From NCBI GenBank assembly GCA_026987225.1, contig JALSNB010000326.1, forward strand, positions 1-7,178: DNA of 7,178 nt. The letters are read 5' to 3'. This document shows, one piece after another, positions 1-6,766 of this stretch. The notes below the pieces were generated by a model. That model was given only the letters and a program-made list of their open reading frames with translations, was not told the DNA's origin and did no database searches. The stretch is from Caldisericaceae bacterium. GTDB lineage: Bacteria > Caldisericota > Caldisericia > Caldisericales > Caldisericaceae. The translations under genes and the position numbers were made by a program. Numbering within the stretch: position 1 is the stretch's first letter; every line of letters begins with the position of its first letter.

Positions 1-1
1 T

Positions 2-55
2 TATCCGATGGAAATTGCGGCAATAAAACTTGCGGAGGAGAAAAATGCTGAATAA
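2..55 (+). CDS. C-terminal tail of an upstream gene, possibly a BadF/MurK-type sugar kinase (partial)
   Basis: A reading frame is open from the left edge and ends at TAA 53-55. It encodes YPMEIAAIKLAEEKNAE, and its last 11 nt overlap the start of murQ. Only 17 codons are visible, so the product cannot be identified from homology. A proline followed by small residues and 'LA' near the C-terminus loosely resembles the end of BadF/BcrA-type ATPases (the family of MurNAc/GlcNAc kinase MurK). A MurNAc kinase is also the step this operon needs if sugars enter unphosphorylated through an ABC transporter. The frame being real is supported by the coupled overlap and by the same 11-nt overlap style at the murQ/namZ junction. 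The kinase identity is inference only. Confidence 0.5.
   Translation, partial: YPMEIAAIKLAEEKNAE
34..40 (+). promoter_or_regulatory. Ribosome binding site of murQ
   Basis: GGAGGAG lies 4 nt before ATG 45 (6 nt if the GGAGG core at 34-38 is counted). It sits inside the end of the upstream gene. It favours ATG 45 over the in-frame TTG at 30, because a start at 30 would put this site inside the coding region. Confidence 0.7.
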
Positions 56-878
56 AAAAGAAACCGAAGAAATCGTAAGAGAAATGATCGAAAGCGAAAG
101 AAAGGCTTTCGATGCGGTAAAAAAAGCGGAAAAAGAGATAGCAAAACTCACGGAAGCCGTGATAGACACGATCAACAGCGGCGGAAGGATATTTTATGTC
201 GGTGCCGGGACAAGCGGAAGAGTGGGAGTGCTTGACGCTTCCGAAATACCGCCCACGTTCAACGAGAAAGGATTGTTCGTACCGGTAATCGCGGGTGGAA
301 AAGACGCTGTTTTCGAGGCAAGAGAACAGGCTGAGGATTCTGCGGAAAGCGGCGGTTCAGACTTGAGAAAAGAAGGGTTTTCGAGAAAAGATATGGCAAT
401 AGGAATAAGCGCAAGCGGAAGGACGCCTTACGTAATAGGTGCATTGACATTCGCAAAATCCATAGGGGCAAAAACGGCGATTGTTGCATGCAACGACGTA
501 AGAATCCCGTTTGCTGACATACATGTTATTGCACGCACCGGAGAAGAGTTTGTAAAAGGTTCTACAAGGCTCAATGCCGGAACTGCGGAAAAACTCATCC
601 TTAACATCGTATCAACCGTTTCGATGATAAAACTCGGAAGGACGTATGACAATTTGATGGTTGCCGTTGTGCCGACAAACAGAAAACTGATAAGCCGTGC
701 GGCCGAAATCGTTTCGCAAATTACCGGGGCAAGTTATGAAGAGGCTCTTGAAAGAGTTATGGAAACAAAAGACGCAAGGATTGCCTGCCTTACGATTAAA
801 AAGAAAATAAGCGCGGAAGAAGCGCGAAACCTATTGAAAAAATTTAACAACGATTTTGTAAAAGCGTATGAAAGTTAA
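45..878 (+). CDS. murQ: N-acetylmuramic acid 6-phosphate etherase MurQ
   Basis: Cytoplasmic SIS-fold lyase of 277 aa that cleaves the D-lactyl ether of MurNAc-6-phosphate, giving GlcNAc-6-phosphate and D-lactate in peptidoglycan recycling. Visible family motifs are GGR-x-FYVGAGTSGR (46-59), DASEIPPTF (65-72), AEDS (96-99), SASGRTPYVI (122-131), GSTRL (172-176) and NLMVAVVPTN (203-212). Glu68 and Glu97 match the positions of the catalytic Glu83 and Glu114 of E. coli MurQ. The N-terminus is about 15-20 residues shorter than in E. coli, lacking the usual 'TE..N..S..ID' leader. The GCKR-type signature has Asn177 where the family usually has Lys. The start is set by GGAGGAG. The gene overlaps the genes on both sides by 11 nt, so translation is probably coupled. 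The glucokinase regulatory protein is related, but length and context favour MurQ. Confidence 0.95.
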   Translation: MLNKKETEEIVREMIESERKAFDAVKKAEKEIAKLTEAVIDTINSGGRIFYVGAGTSGRVGVLDASEIPPTFNEKGLFVPVIAGGKDAVFEAREQAEDSAESGGSDLRKEGFSRKDMAIGISASGRTPYVIGALTFAKSIGAKTAIVACNDVRIPFADIHVIARTGEEFVKGSTRLNAGTAEKLILNIVSTVSMIKLGRTYDNLMVAVVPTNRKLISRAAEIVSQITGASYEEALERVMETKDARIACLTIKKKISAEEARNLLKKFNNDFVKAYES

Positions 879-1938
879 GGCCGGAATAGAAGAGTTTGAC
901 GTTTCTTTGAAAAAAGGCAAAACGGGATTGTTTTCGAATATCTCCGGAGTAAACGAGCATTGGGAGAGAAGCGTCGATATCATACGCCCGGATTACATAT
1001 TCACGGGAGAGCACGGATATTTCGAAGAATTTGCCGAAGGCGAAAAATTTTCTTCGTATAAGGATCCGATAAACCAAACAAAAATCGTTTCTCTATACGG
1101 CGAAGACGGCAAAGAGGCACTCTCGGAAATCGATACGCTTTTTATAGACATTCAGGACGTATCCGTGAGGTGCTTTACATACGCAAGCACTCTGCTTAAT
1201 CTCATAAAAACAGGGAAAGGGTTTGCATATAAAATTATCGTTTTGGACAGGCCGAATTTGCAGCAAGGAAAAAGTTTCGGCGGCCCGGCAGAAAGAACAT
1301 CGTTTGTCGCACCGCCTTTCATACCTTTTGTCTACCCTTTCACTCTGGGCGAACTCGCACTGTTCTACTCGGCAAAATTCGATGGTGACGTGTCCGTGAT
1401 AAAACTCAAAAACTACAAAAGGGAAATGAATTTTTACGATACCGCAATGGCATTTTCTTCACCCTCGCCGAATCTGCCCGATATTCAAGCGGTTATGCTC
1501 TACCCGGGGCTTGTTCTTATGGAAGAGTTTAACGTATCGGTGGGGAGGGGCACGCAAAAGCCTTTCAGAATAGTCGGTGCACCGTTTATCGATGCAGGAA
1601 AGTTAACAACGTTCGTAAAAAATCTCAAAATTGACGGGCTACTTGCAAAACCTGCCGTATTTACACCGAGCAGCGGCAAGTTTGCAAAAGAAAAATGCTA
1701 CGGAAGTGAGTTTTACGTGGAAAACCCGTCTGCATTCGAACCGATGCGTCTCGGATTCCACCTCGTTGAATTTATGTTAAAAAGTAAAGTGCCGTTCGAA
1801 AAAAGAGAAAACAACGTTTACGGAACTAATTTTGCGGAAAAAGTCGAAAAATACGGAGCGGAGAATTTCTACGCGAAAGAAAAAACGAAAGGAGACGAGT
1901 TCATAAAAAATGTTGGTTACAAATATTTTATATATTAA
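868..1938 (+). CDS. namZ: NamZ-like exo-beta-N-acetylmuramidase (DUF1343, GH171), cytoplasmic form
   Basis: A 356-aa member of DUF1343, the family of B. subtilis NamZ (YbbC), which releases MurNAc from non-reducing ends of peptidoglycan oligosaccharides. Family motifs run in order: GLFSNISG (20-27), GEHGYF (47-52), SLYG (75-78), IDIQDVSVRCFTYASTL (93-109), VLDRPN (125-130), FTLGELA (158-164), SPSPNLPD (198-205), YPG (212-214), NVSVGRGT (222-229) and PFRIVGAPFID (232-242). The conserved acidic EHG and GELA motifs are intact. There is no signal peptide; the protein starts directly with the N-terminal strand, unlike secreted B. subtilis NamZ, and it is shorter (356 versus roughly 414 aa). It probably acts on imported fragments. 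ATG 868 lies inside the end of murQ with no good Shine-Dalgarno sequence, so it depends on coupling. The family call is firm; the substrate is inferred. Confidence 0.9.
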   Translation: MKVKAGIEEFDVSLKKGKTGLFSNISGVNEHWERSVDIIRPDYIFTGEHGYFEEFAEGEKFSSYKDPINQTKIVSLYGEDGKEALSEIDTLFIDIQDVSVRCFTYASTLLNLIKTGKGFAYKIIVLDRPNLQQGKSFGGPAERTSFVAPPFIPFVYPFTLGELALFYSAKFDGDVSVIKLKNYKREMNFYDTAMAFSSPSPNLPDIQAVMLYPGLVLMEEFNVSVGRGTQKPFRIVGAPFIDAGKLTTFVKNLKIDGLLAKPAVFTPSSGKFAKEKCYGSEFYVENPSAFEPMRLGFHLVEFMLKSKVPFEKRENNVYGTNFAEKVEKYGAENFYAKEKTKGDEFIKNVGYKYFIY

Positions 1939-1946
1939 AAAATCAC

Positions 1947-1955
1947 AAAGGAGGT
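1947..1955 (+). promoter_or_regulatory. Near-perfect ribosome binding site of the SLH binding protein
   Basis: AAAGGAGGT stands 4 nt before ATG 1960 (AGGAGG core 1949-1954, 5 nt spacing). It is an almost full-length complement of the 16S anti-Shine-Dalgarno and the strongest site in the window. The binding protein is therefore probably translated at a higher level than the genes around it, as is usual for ABC importers, where the binding protein is in excess. Confidence 0.75.
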
Positions 1956-1959
1956 TGTC

Positions 1960-4167
1960 ATGAAGAGACAAACAAAGGTACTCTCCGCAGTCCTTGCCGT
2001 GCTACTCGTGCTCGTATTCTTCGCAGTGCGGCCGGTAGCCTATGCGGGCAACGGATTCAGAGACGTCCCGGCAAACTACTGGGCGGCAAGCGAGATTAAC
2101 TATCTCGCGGGAAAGGGAATTATTTCGGGATTCCCGGACGGAACGTTCAAACCCGAACAGGGGGTAACAAGGGAGCAGTTCGCAAAATTGGTGGTTGTTG
2201 CAAAGAATCTTCCGCTGGTGAAGCCTGCCGTACCGACGTTCAGCGACGTAAGTCCGTCACGTTGGTCGTATCCCTATGTGGAAGCTGCGGCAAAAGCAGG
2301 ATACATCAAAGGTATAGGCGGAGGAAAATTCGGCCCGACGCTTGGCATCAGAAGGTGCGATCTTGCGGTGCTTTTGGTAAGGGTTCTCGGTAAGGCAAGC
2401 GATGCGGCAAAGATAAGCGAGCCCGTTTGCTTTGCAAATGACGAGAACAAAATTCCGAAGTATGCAATCGGGGCAATGACGCTTGCATACAACAACCATT
2501 ATCAGCTTCTTACGTACAGAAAAGGCAGAATGTGCGCACCTATGGATACGGCAACACGTGCCGAAGTTGCGAAAGCAATCTATATGATGCTGATTCCTCC
2601 GACGGATTCGCAGATAATCAACCTCGCATCCGGCGCAGAGCCCGACACGCTTTTTGCACCGCTTGCAACTGTAGGTGCGGCAATCGATACTTTAACATTT
2701 GCAACGGCACCGATGGTAGGGCTGAACCAGAACGAAGAGGTATTCCCGTTTGCAGCTAAAGAAGTTCCGTCGGTTGACAACGGAACCGCAGAAGTTTACA
2801 CGGTAAACGGACAGAAAAAGCTAAAGGTAACGATTCATTTGAGAAAAGGGCTGAAATGGTCGGACGGCGTGCCTGTCACATCAAAAGACGCCGTATTCAC
2901 AGAAGAGATGCTCTCAAATCCGAAGGTAAGAATCGTAAACAGAACGTCATCCAACGTAATCGAAAAAGTGGAAACTCCTGACGACTACACGATTATTTAT
3001 TATTACAAAGGCATAGATCCCAAATTCGTGTTGGGTAGGCCACTTCTTCCGGCACACATACTCAAACCGATTTATGACAAGGATCCTGCGGCGCTGAACA
3101 GCTGCAGCTTTAACGAAAAACCGATAACGGACGGGCCTTACATGGTGGAAAAATGGGTGCGCGGCTCTTATATTTCTCTTGTTGCGAACCCGTACTATCC
3201 GTGGGGCAAACCGCTTATTCACAGAGTAGTAATAAAATACATACCCGATGCAAACACACGCCTTGCAAACCTCATTGCAGGCACCGTTGACATCGGCAGT
3301 TTGAACCCGGAACAGGCAAAAGTCCTCAGCAGAAACAAGAACTTTGTCGTAAGGTGGAGAGAAACGGAAAAGGGTATGACTTACATCGGAGTGAACTGCA
3401 GCAATCCGTTCCTTGCGGATAAGCGCGTGAGGCAGGCGATTGCATATGCGATAAACAGAGAAGAATATTCCAAGGAAGTTTACGACGGCAAAGCGGGGCT
3501 CTGCAGAGGCCCGATCATGAAGAGCAGTTGGGCGTTCTATCCTAAGATGAAGGTTTACAAATATAACCCTGACAAGGCAAGGGAACTGCTCAGAGAGGCA
3601 GGATGGAAGATGGGCCCGAACGGCATACTTGTGAACAAAGAAGGGAAAGAATTCAGAGTAACGTTGGGCAGCACGACGGGTAGCTCGTCAATGAAAATCG
3701 TAACGTTCGTTCAGGCAAACCTCAAGGCAATCGGTATCGATGCAAAGATCGAAGCGTATCCGCTTGTCACGTACTACACAAGAATCGTACCGAGAGGGCA
3801 AGTCGATCTGTACCGTGCGGGTTGGATCGAAGACCCGCTGTTCCCCGGCACACTGCTTTCTTACAGGGAAGATCAGATTCCGACAAAAGAAAACGGATGG
3901 AAAGGCCTGAACTGGAGCAGATGGAGAAACGCAGAAGCAACAAAGGAAACAATCCTTGCCTCCACCACGTTAAGCAGGGCGGAAAGGAAGAAACACTACT
4001 GGAGATTCCAACAGATATTTGCAGACGAAATACCCGAAATTCCGTGGCTTGAAAGAATCAGAATCGAAGCGGTAAAAGCAAACCTTAAAAACTACGTAGG
4101 CACAAAAGGCGGAGTAAACAGATACGCCTGGAACTGCGCTTACTGGTATTTCGAAAAGAAGCACTAA
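1960..4167 (+). CDS. SLH-domain-anchored family 5 solute-binding protein (Opp/Dpp type)
   Basis: Exported 735-aa fusion. Residues 1-29 form a signal peptide: basic MKRQTK, a hydrophobic core at about 7-23, and a likely signal peptidase I cut after AYA29. No lipobox cysteine is present. Three S-layer homology repeats follow: about 32-83 (FRDV, GFPDGTFKPE, VTRE), 93-144 (FSDV, GIGGGKFGPT, a degenerate IRRC) and 158-213 (TRAEVAKAI). SLH repeats bind secondary cell-wall polymers and so would tether the protein to the wall. From about 218 to the end is an SBP_bac_5 domain: GAEPDTL (225-231), LRKGLKWSDGVPVTSKDAVF (294-313), GPYMVEKW (392-399), RVRQAIAYAINREEY (489-503) and a conserved C-terminal lobe. 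Family 5 proteins bind peptides, but in Thermotoga several bind oligosaccharides. The setting between namZ and permeases suggests muropeptides or muro-disaccharides (inference). It has seven cysteines, which is many for an exported binding protein. Confidence 0.93.
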   Translation: MKRQTKVLSAVLAVLLVLVFFAVRPVAYAGNGFRDVPANYWAASEINYLAGKGIISGFPDGTFKPEQGVTREQFAKLVVVAKNLPLVKPAVPTFSDVSPSRWSYPYVEAAAKAGYIKGIGGGKFGPTLGIRRCDLAVLLVRVLGKASDAAKISEPVCFANDENKIPKYAIGAMTLAYNNHYQLLTYRKGRMCAPMDTATRAEVAKAIYMMLIPPTDSQIINLASGAEPDTLFAPLATVGAAIDTLTFATAPMVGLNQNEEVFPFAAKEVPSVDNGTAEVYTVNGQKKLKVTIHLRKGLKWSDGVPVTSKDAVFTEEMLSNPKVRIVNRTSSNVIEKVETPDDYTIIYYYKGIDPKFVLGRPLLPAHILKPIYDKDPAALNSCSFNEKPITDGPYMVEKWVRGSYISLVANPYYPWGKPLIHRVVIKYIPDANTRLANLIAGTVDIGSLNPEQAKVLSRNKNFVVRWRETEKGMTYIGVNCSNPFLADKRVRQAIAYAINREEYSKEVYDGKAGLCRGPIMKSSWAFYPKMKVYKYNPDKARELLREAGWKMGPNGILVNKEGKEFRVTLGSTTGSSSMKIVTFVQANLKAIGIDAKIEAYPLVTYYTRIVPRGQVDLYRAGWIEDPLFPGTLLSYREDQIPTKENGWKGLNWSRWRNAEATKETILASTTLSRAERKKHYWRFQQIFADEIPEIPWLERIRIEAVKANLKNYVGTKGGVNRYAWNCAYWYFEKKH

Positions 4168-4175
4168 AGCCAAAA

Positions 4176-4197
4176 GGGGAGGGATTTTTCCCTCCCC
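4176..4197 (+). other. Perfect 9-bp intercistronic hairpin between binding protein and permease
   Basis: GGGGAGGGA (4176-4184) and TCCCTCCCC (4189-4197) form a perfect GC-rich 9-bp stem with a TTTT loop, 9 nt after the binding-protein stop. No U-tract follows on the + strand, so it is not a classical terminator. It more likely stabilises the upstream mRNA or partly attenuates, favouring the binding protein over the permeases. Its 3' arm (CCTCCC, 4191-4196) can instead pair with the permease ribosome site (GGGAGG, 4205-4210). Confidence 0.75.
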
Positions 4198-4203
4198 CGC
4201 ATC

Positions 4204-4210
4204 AGGGAGG
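4204..4210 (+). promoter_or_regulatory. Ribosome binding site of the DppB-type permease
   Basis: AGGGAGG ends 5 nt before ATG 4216 and fixes that start. It is complementary over 6 nt to the 3' arm of the preceding hairpin, so its accessibility may depend on which stem forms. Confidence 0.7.
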
Positions 4211-4215
4211 ATCGG

Positions 4216-5181
4216 ATGAAGAACTACATTCTGCGAAGGTTAATGATAATTATTCCGGAATTCATAGGCATTACGATTATTGCATTTTTTCTGTTCGCTC
4301 TGCTTGGCAATCCGTTTGCCGAACTGCAGACGAACCCGTTCATCAGTCCGTCGGATATTGCCGCACTGAAGCATATGTACGGATTTGACAAACCTTTATA
4401 CCTGAGGTATTTTTACTGGTTTTTCTCCATGATCAGGGGAAATTTCGGACTTTCCGCAGTAACGGGAGAGCCTGTAATAAAAATGATCGGTAGGGCACTT
4501 CCCATCACGCTTTCAATAAACATATTCGCATTTTCCTTTTCACTCGTAATAGGCGTGTGGGTGGGATTCAAATCCGCAGTAAAGCAGTATTCGTTCTTTG
4601 ACCACCTGTTCACCGGAATTTCGTATTTCGGAATATCCATGCCGCATTTCTGGTTCGGACTTATGCTGATGATTCTGTTCTCCGTAAAATTCCATTTGCT
4701 TCCGCCCGGCGGCATCGTGACACCGGGAATGGACGGAGCACCGCTTATCGCACAGATCTTGGACAGGGCGAAATATCTCGTAATGCCAATTATAGTGATA
4801 AGCCTCGGAAGCATTGCGGTTTGGGCGCGCTACACCCGCTCGTCAGTGCTCGAGATGCTGAGAAAAGATTACGTAAGGACAGCAAAGGCAAAGGGGCTTT
4901 CATACAAAGAAGTGCTAAAAAAACATGTATTCAGGAATGCGCTTAACCCGCTTATAACACTCTTTTTTCTTTCCCTGCCCGGGCTTTTCGGAGGCTCTGC
5001 CGTAACGGAGCAAGTATTTTCCATACCCGGAATGGGGCGGCTTCTCATTCAGGCCGTAATGAACAACGACTATATGGTTGCGATGGGCGGGCTTATCATG
5101 TACGCATTCATTCTGCTCATAAGCCTTATCATAGCGGACATCATGTATGCATACGCAGATCCGAGAATCAAATACTCGTGA
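4216..5181 (+). CDS. ABC transporter permease, DppB/OppB type
   Basis: Integral inner-membrane permease, 321 aa, typical for the DppB/OppB family. It begins with the hallmark MKNYILRRLMIIIP helix (about 8-30), followed by an extracytoplasmic loop with the family pattern for 'YGFDKPLYLRYFYW' (55-68) and 'GNFGLS' (75-80). Further membrane segments lie at about 97-118, 135-157, 185-205, 243-265 and 288-310. The EAA loop that docks the ATPase is at 218-243 (DYVRTAKAKGLS then HVFRNAL). 'FSIPGMG' (268-274) and the terminal 'YADPRIKY' are also family signatures. It should pair with the DppC-type protein 8 nt downstream and receive substrate from the SLH binding protein upstream. Substrate cannot be read from the permease sequence. 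Confidence 0.94.
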   Translation: MKNYILRRLMIIIPEFIGITIIAFFLFALLGNPFAELQTNPFISPSDIAALKHMYGFDKPLYLRYFYWFFSMIRGNFGLSAVTGEPVIKMIGRALPITLSINIFAFSFSLVIGVWVGFKSAVKQYSFFDHLFTGISYFGISMPHFWFGLMLMILFSVKFHLLPPGGIVTPGMDGAPLIAQILDRAKYLVMPIIVISLGSIAVWARYTRSSVLEMLRKDYVRTAKAKGLSYKEVLKKHVFRNALNPLITLFFLSLPGLFGGSAVTEQVFSIPGMGRLLIQAVMNNDYMVAMGGLIMYAFILLISLIIADIMYAYADPRIKYS

Positions 5182-5189
5182 GGTAAAAT

Positions 5190-6044
5190 ATGGAAAGAGC
5201 TACATACTGGGGAAAAGTTTTCAAAAGGTTTAAAAGGCACAAGTTGGCAATGTTCAGTTTGATATTTCTCACTCTGATCGTTGCGGCCGTTGTGTTCCTT
5301 CCCATGTTCATACACATGGATCCGGACAAAGTTAACCTTGCACAGGCACTTCTCAAGCCGTCGGCAAAGCACATAATGGGAACGGACGATAACGGAAGGG
5401 ACGAATTCATAAGATTGCTATACGGCGGAAGAATATCGCTGCTCGTCGGATTCTCCGTAACATTTTTCAGCGGAATAACGGGCATATTCATAGGCCTGTG
5501 GGCAGGATTCAAAAGAGGATTTGCAGACAATTTGCTTATGAGGATAAACGAAATGATGATGGTAATCCCCGAACTTCCCTTACTGATCGTTGCGGCCAAG
5601 ATCAGGTTCATCTCAAACAGTGTTGTTAAGCTTATCATCATTATGACGATATTCGGCTGGGTAGGTATTGCAAGGCTGATAAGGGGAGAGGCACTTTCAC
5701 TGAGGGAAGAGGAATACGTGGAAGCAGCAAAGGCAATAGGCGTTCCGAATTGGCAAATCGTAATAAGGCACCTTATGCCCAACACGATGGCGGTAAGTAT
5801 CGTATGGGCAACACTCAGGGTGGGGCGTGTTATCATAGCGGAAGCAACGCTTTCATTCTTCGGGCTTGGCGTGCAGCCTCCCACACCGAGTTGGGGAAAT
5901 ATGCTGCTCGGCGCTCAAACATACATATGGACGGCACAGTGGCTCGTTTGGTGGCCCGGACTTTCCATTCTGTTCGTAACGCTTCTTTTCAATTTCCTCG
6001 GCGACGGACTGAGAGACGCAATGGATCCGAAACTTTTCTTATGA
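5190..6044 (+). CDS. ABC transporter permease, DppC/OppC type
   Basis: Second half of the membrane channel, 284 aa. The N-terminal OppC_N region has a basic stretch then a membrane helix (about 20-41) and the hallmark GTDDNGRDEF (64-73). The transport domain has helices at about 85-106, 127-160, 199-220 and 250-272, an EAA loop at 175-198 (EYVEAAKAIG, then HLMPN), the signature LSFFGLGVQPPTPSWG (221-236) and the C-terminal GDGLRDAMDPK (271-281). It has a modest site GAGGT (5180-5184), 5 nt before ATG 5190, overlapping the stop of dppB. It overlaps the next gene by 4 nt (ATGA). No OppD/OppF ATPase is found in the window, so they lie further downstream or are shared from elsewhere. Confidence 0.94.
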   Translation: MERATYWGKVFKRFKRHKLAMFSLIFLTLIVAAVVFLPMFIHMDPDKVNLAQALLKPSAKHIMGTDDNGRDEFIRLLYGGRISLLVGFSVTFFSGITGIFIGLWAGFKRGFADNLLMRINEMMMVIPELPLLIVAAKIRFISNSVVKLIIIMTIFGWVGIARLIRGEALSLREEEYVEAAKAIGVPNWQIVIRHLMPNTMAVSIVWATLRVGRVIIAEATLSFFGLGVQPPTPSWGNMLLGAQTYIWTAQWLVWWPGLSILFVTLLFNFLGDGLRDAMDPKLFL

Positions 6045-6766
6045 AAACGGTTGGCATATCGACAATAGGCATACTGCTGCACGGAAAAAGCACAAGTATT
6101 GTAAAGAAAATCGCACCGAAAGCCGTGGAATTCGTAATGGAATTTAATGAAAAAAACATAATGGAAGGTAATTTTGAAAAATCCCTGCATGCCCCGCATC
6201 ACTACCTCAACACGGCGGCAGTAAGGGATTCCGCTTTGAAATTTGCCGAAGAAGAAATAACAAAACTGTTTCGTTTTCGCCTTTCCGTTGTGGTACACGA
6301 AGGAAGGAGCATAACAAACTTTGACGGATGGAAAGAAAAGGCGTTTAATAGAATGGAAAAACTCTTTTTAAAACTAAACGAAACGGGCCATATACTCGTA
6401 GAGAACGTTACGCCTTCAAGTTTTTTCAAGGACATAAACGAATTTTTCACATTTTCGGACAGGAACGATTTGAATGTTTGCCTCGACTTTTCGCATGTCA
6501 TGGCAAACGAAGGAAATTTGAAAAACGTATTCTCAATGAAAGACAAATTCAAAGAAAGAATTAAAAAATTTCACATAAGCGATACGGTTTACGGAAAGGA
6601 CAGGCATCTTTCGCTTGGCACGGGCATAATGCCGTTAAAAGAAATAAAAGCGTTTTTAAAAGAGTTCGACGTGCCTCTGATAAACGAAGCAGTAATGAGG
6701 GAAAGCGGCGACATCGTGCAATTTTACAAGGAAGAGATTAAAAAGACGGAGGCGCTGTATGAGTGA
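6041..6766 (+). CDS. Sugar phosphate isomerase/epimerase-like TIM-barrel protein, role unknown
   Basis: A 241-aa protein with the layout of the xylose-isomerase-like TIM-barrel (AP endonuclease 2) superfamily. Strand-end motifs appear in order: VGISTIG (4-10), VVVHEG (83-88), LVENV (119-123), CLDFSHV (147-153), FHISDT (177-182), RHLSLGTG (188-195) and LINEAV (213-218). Candidate metal or catalytic residues are Glu121, Asp149, His152, His178, Asp181, His189 and Glu216, at positions where sugar epimerases of this superfamily carry them. There is no signal peptide. ATG 6041 is chosen because it overlaps the dppC stop as ATGA and starts at the first beta strand; the longer frame upstream (from 5750) only shadows dppC. 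Its place between the permease and nagZ suggests a step in muro-sugar catabolism, but substrate and reaction are unknown. Endonuclease IV is a weaker alternative, given the short length and context. Confidence 0.75.
   Translation: MKTVGISTIGILLHGKSTSIVKKIAPKAVEFVMEFNEKNIMEGNFEKSLHAPHHYLNTAAVRDSALKFAEEEITKLFRFRLSVVVHEGRSITNFDGWKEKAFNRMEKLFLKLNETGHILVENVTPSSFFKDINEFFTFSDRNDLNVCLDFSHVMANEGNLKNVFSMKDKFKERIKKFHISDTVYGKDRHLSLGTGIMPLKEIKAFLKEFDVPLINEAVMRESGDIVQFYKEEIKKTEALYE
6748..6752 (+). promoter_or_regulatory. Ribosome binding site of nagZ
   Basis: GGAGG lies 6 nt before ATG 6759, inside the end of the TIM-barrel gene. It supports this start for the edge-truncated gene. Confidence 0.7.

Noticed and set aside
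30..44. TTG start at 30 for murQ, adding MRRRK
   Set aside because: The Shine-Dalgarno GGAGGAG would lie inside the coding sequence; ATG 45 with this site just upstream is better.
1900..1946. Internal promoter in the AT-rich end of namZ
   Set aside because: TATATT at 1931-1936 could be a -10 element, but TTGGTT (1913-1918) is only 12 nt away and TTCATA (1900-1905) is 25 nt away, so no -35 has normal spacing.
4176..4197. Rho-independent terminator after the binding-protein gene
   Set aside because: The stem is perfect, but CCGCATC rather than a run of T follows on the + strand, and the permeases of the same transporter lie directly downstream. On the minus strand a short TTTT follows, but no minus-strand gene ends here.
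4413..4814. Minus-strand open frame (133 codons) opposite dppB
   Set aside because: Antisense shadow of a membrane-protein gene, with no recognisable domain and no initiation signals.
5168..5884. Long minus-strand open frame (238 codons) opposite dppC
   Set aside because: It lies fully antisense to a gene with clear family motifs. Its product is Ile/Ser/Thr rich without recognisable domains, as expected for the complement of a membrane-protein gene, and it has no ribosome site that fits the operon.
5750..6040. N-terminal extension of the TIM-barrel frame into dppC
   Set aside because: The extension runs in another frame through conserved dppC motifs, its protein sequence looks random, and the ATGA overlap at 6041 gives a better start at the first beta strand.
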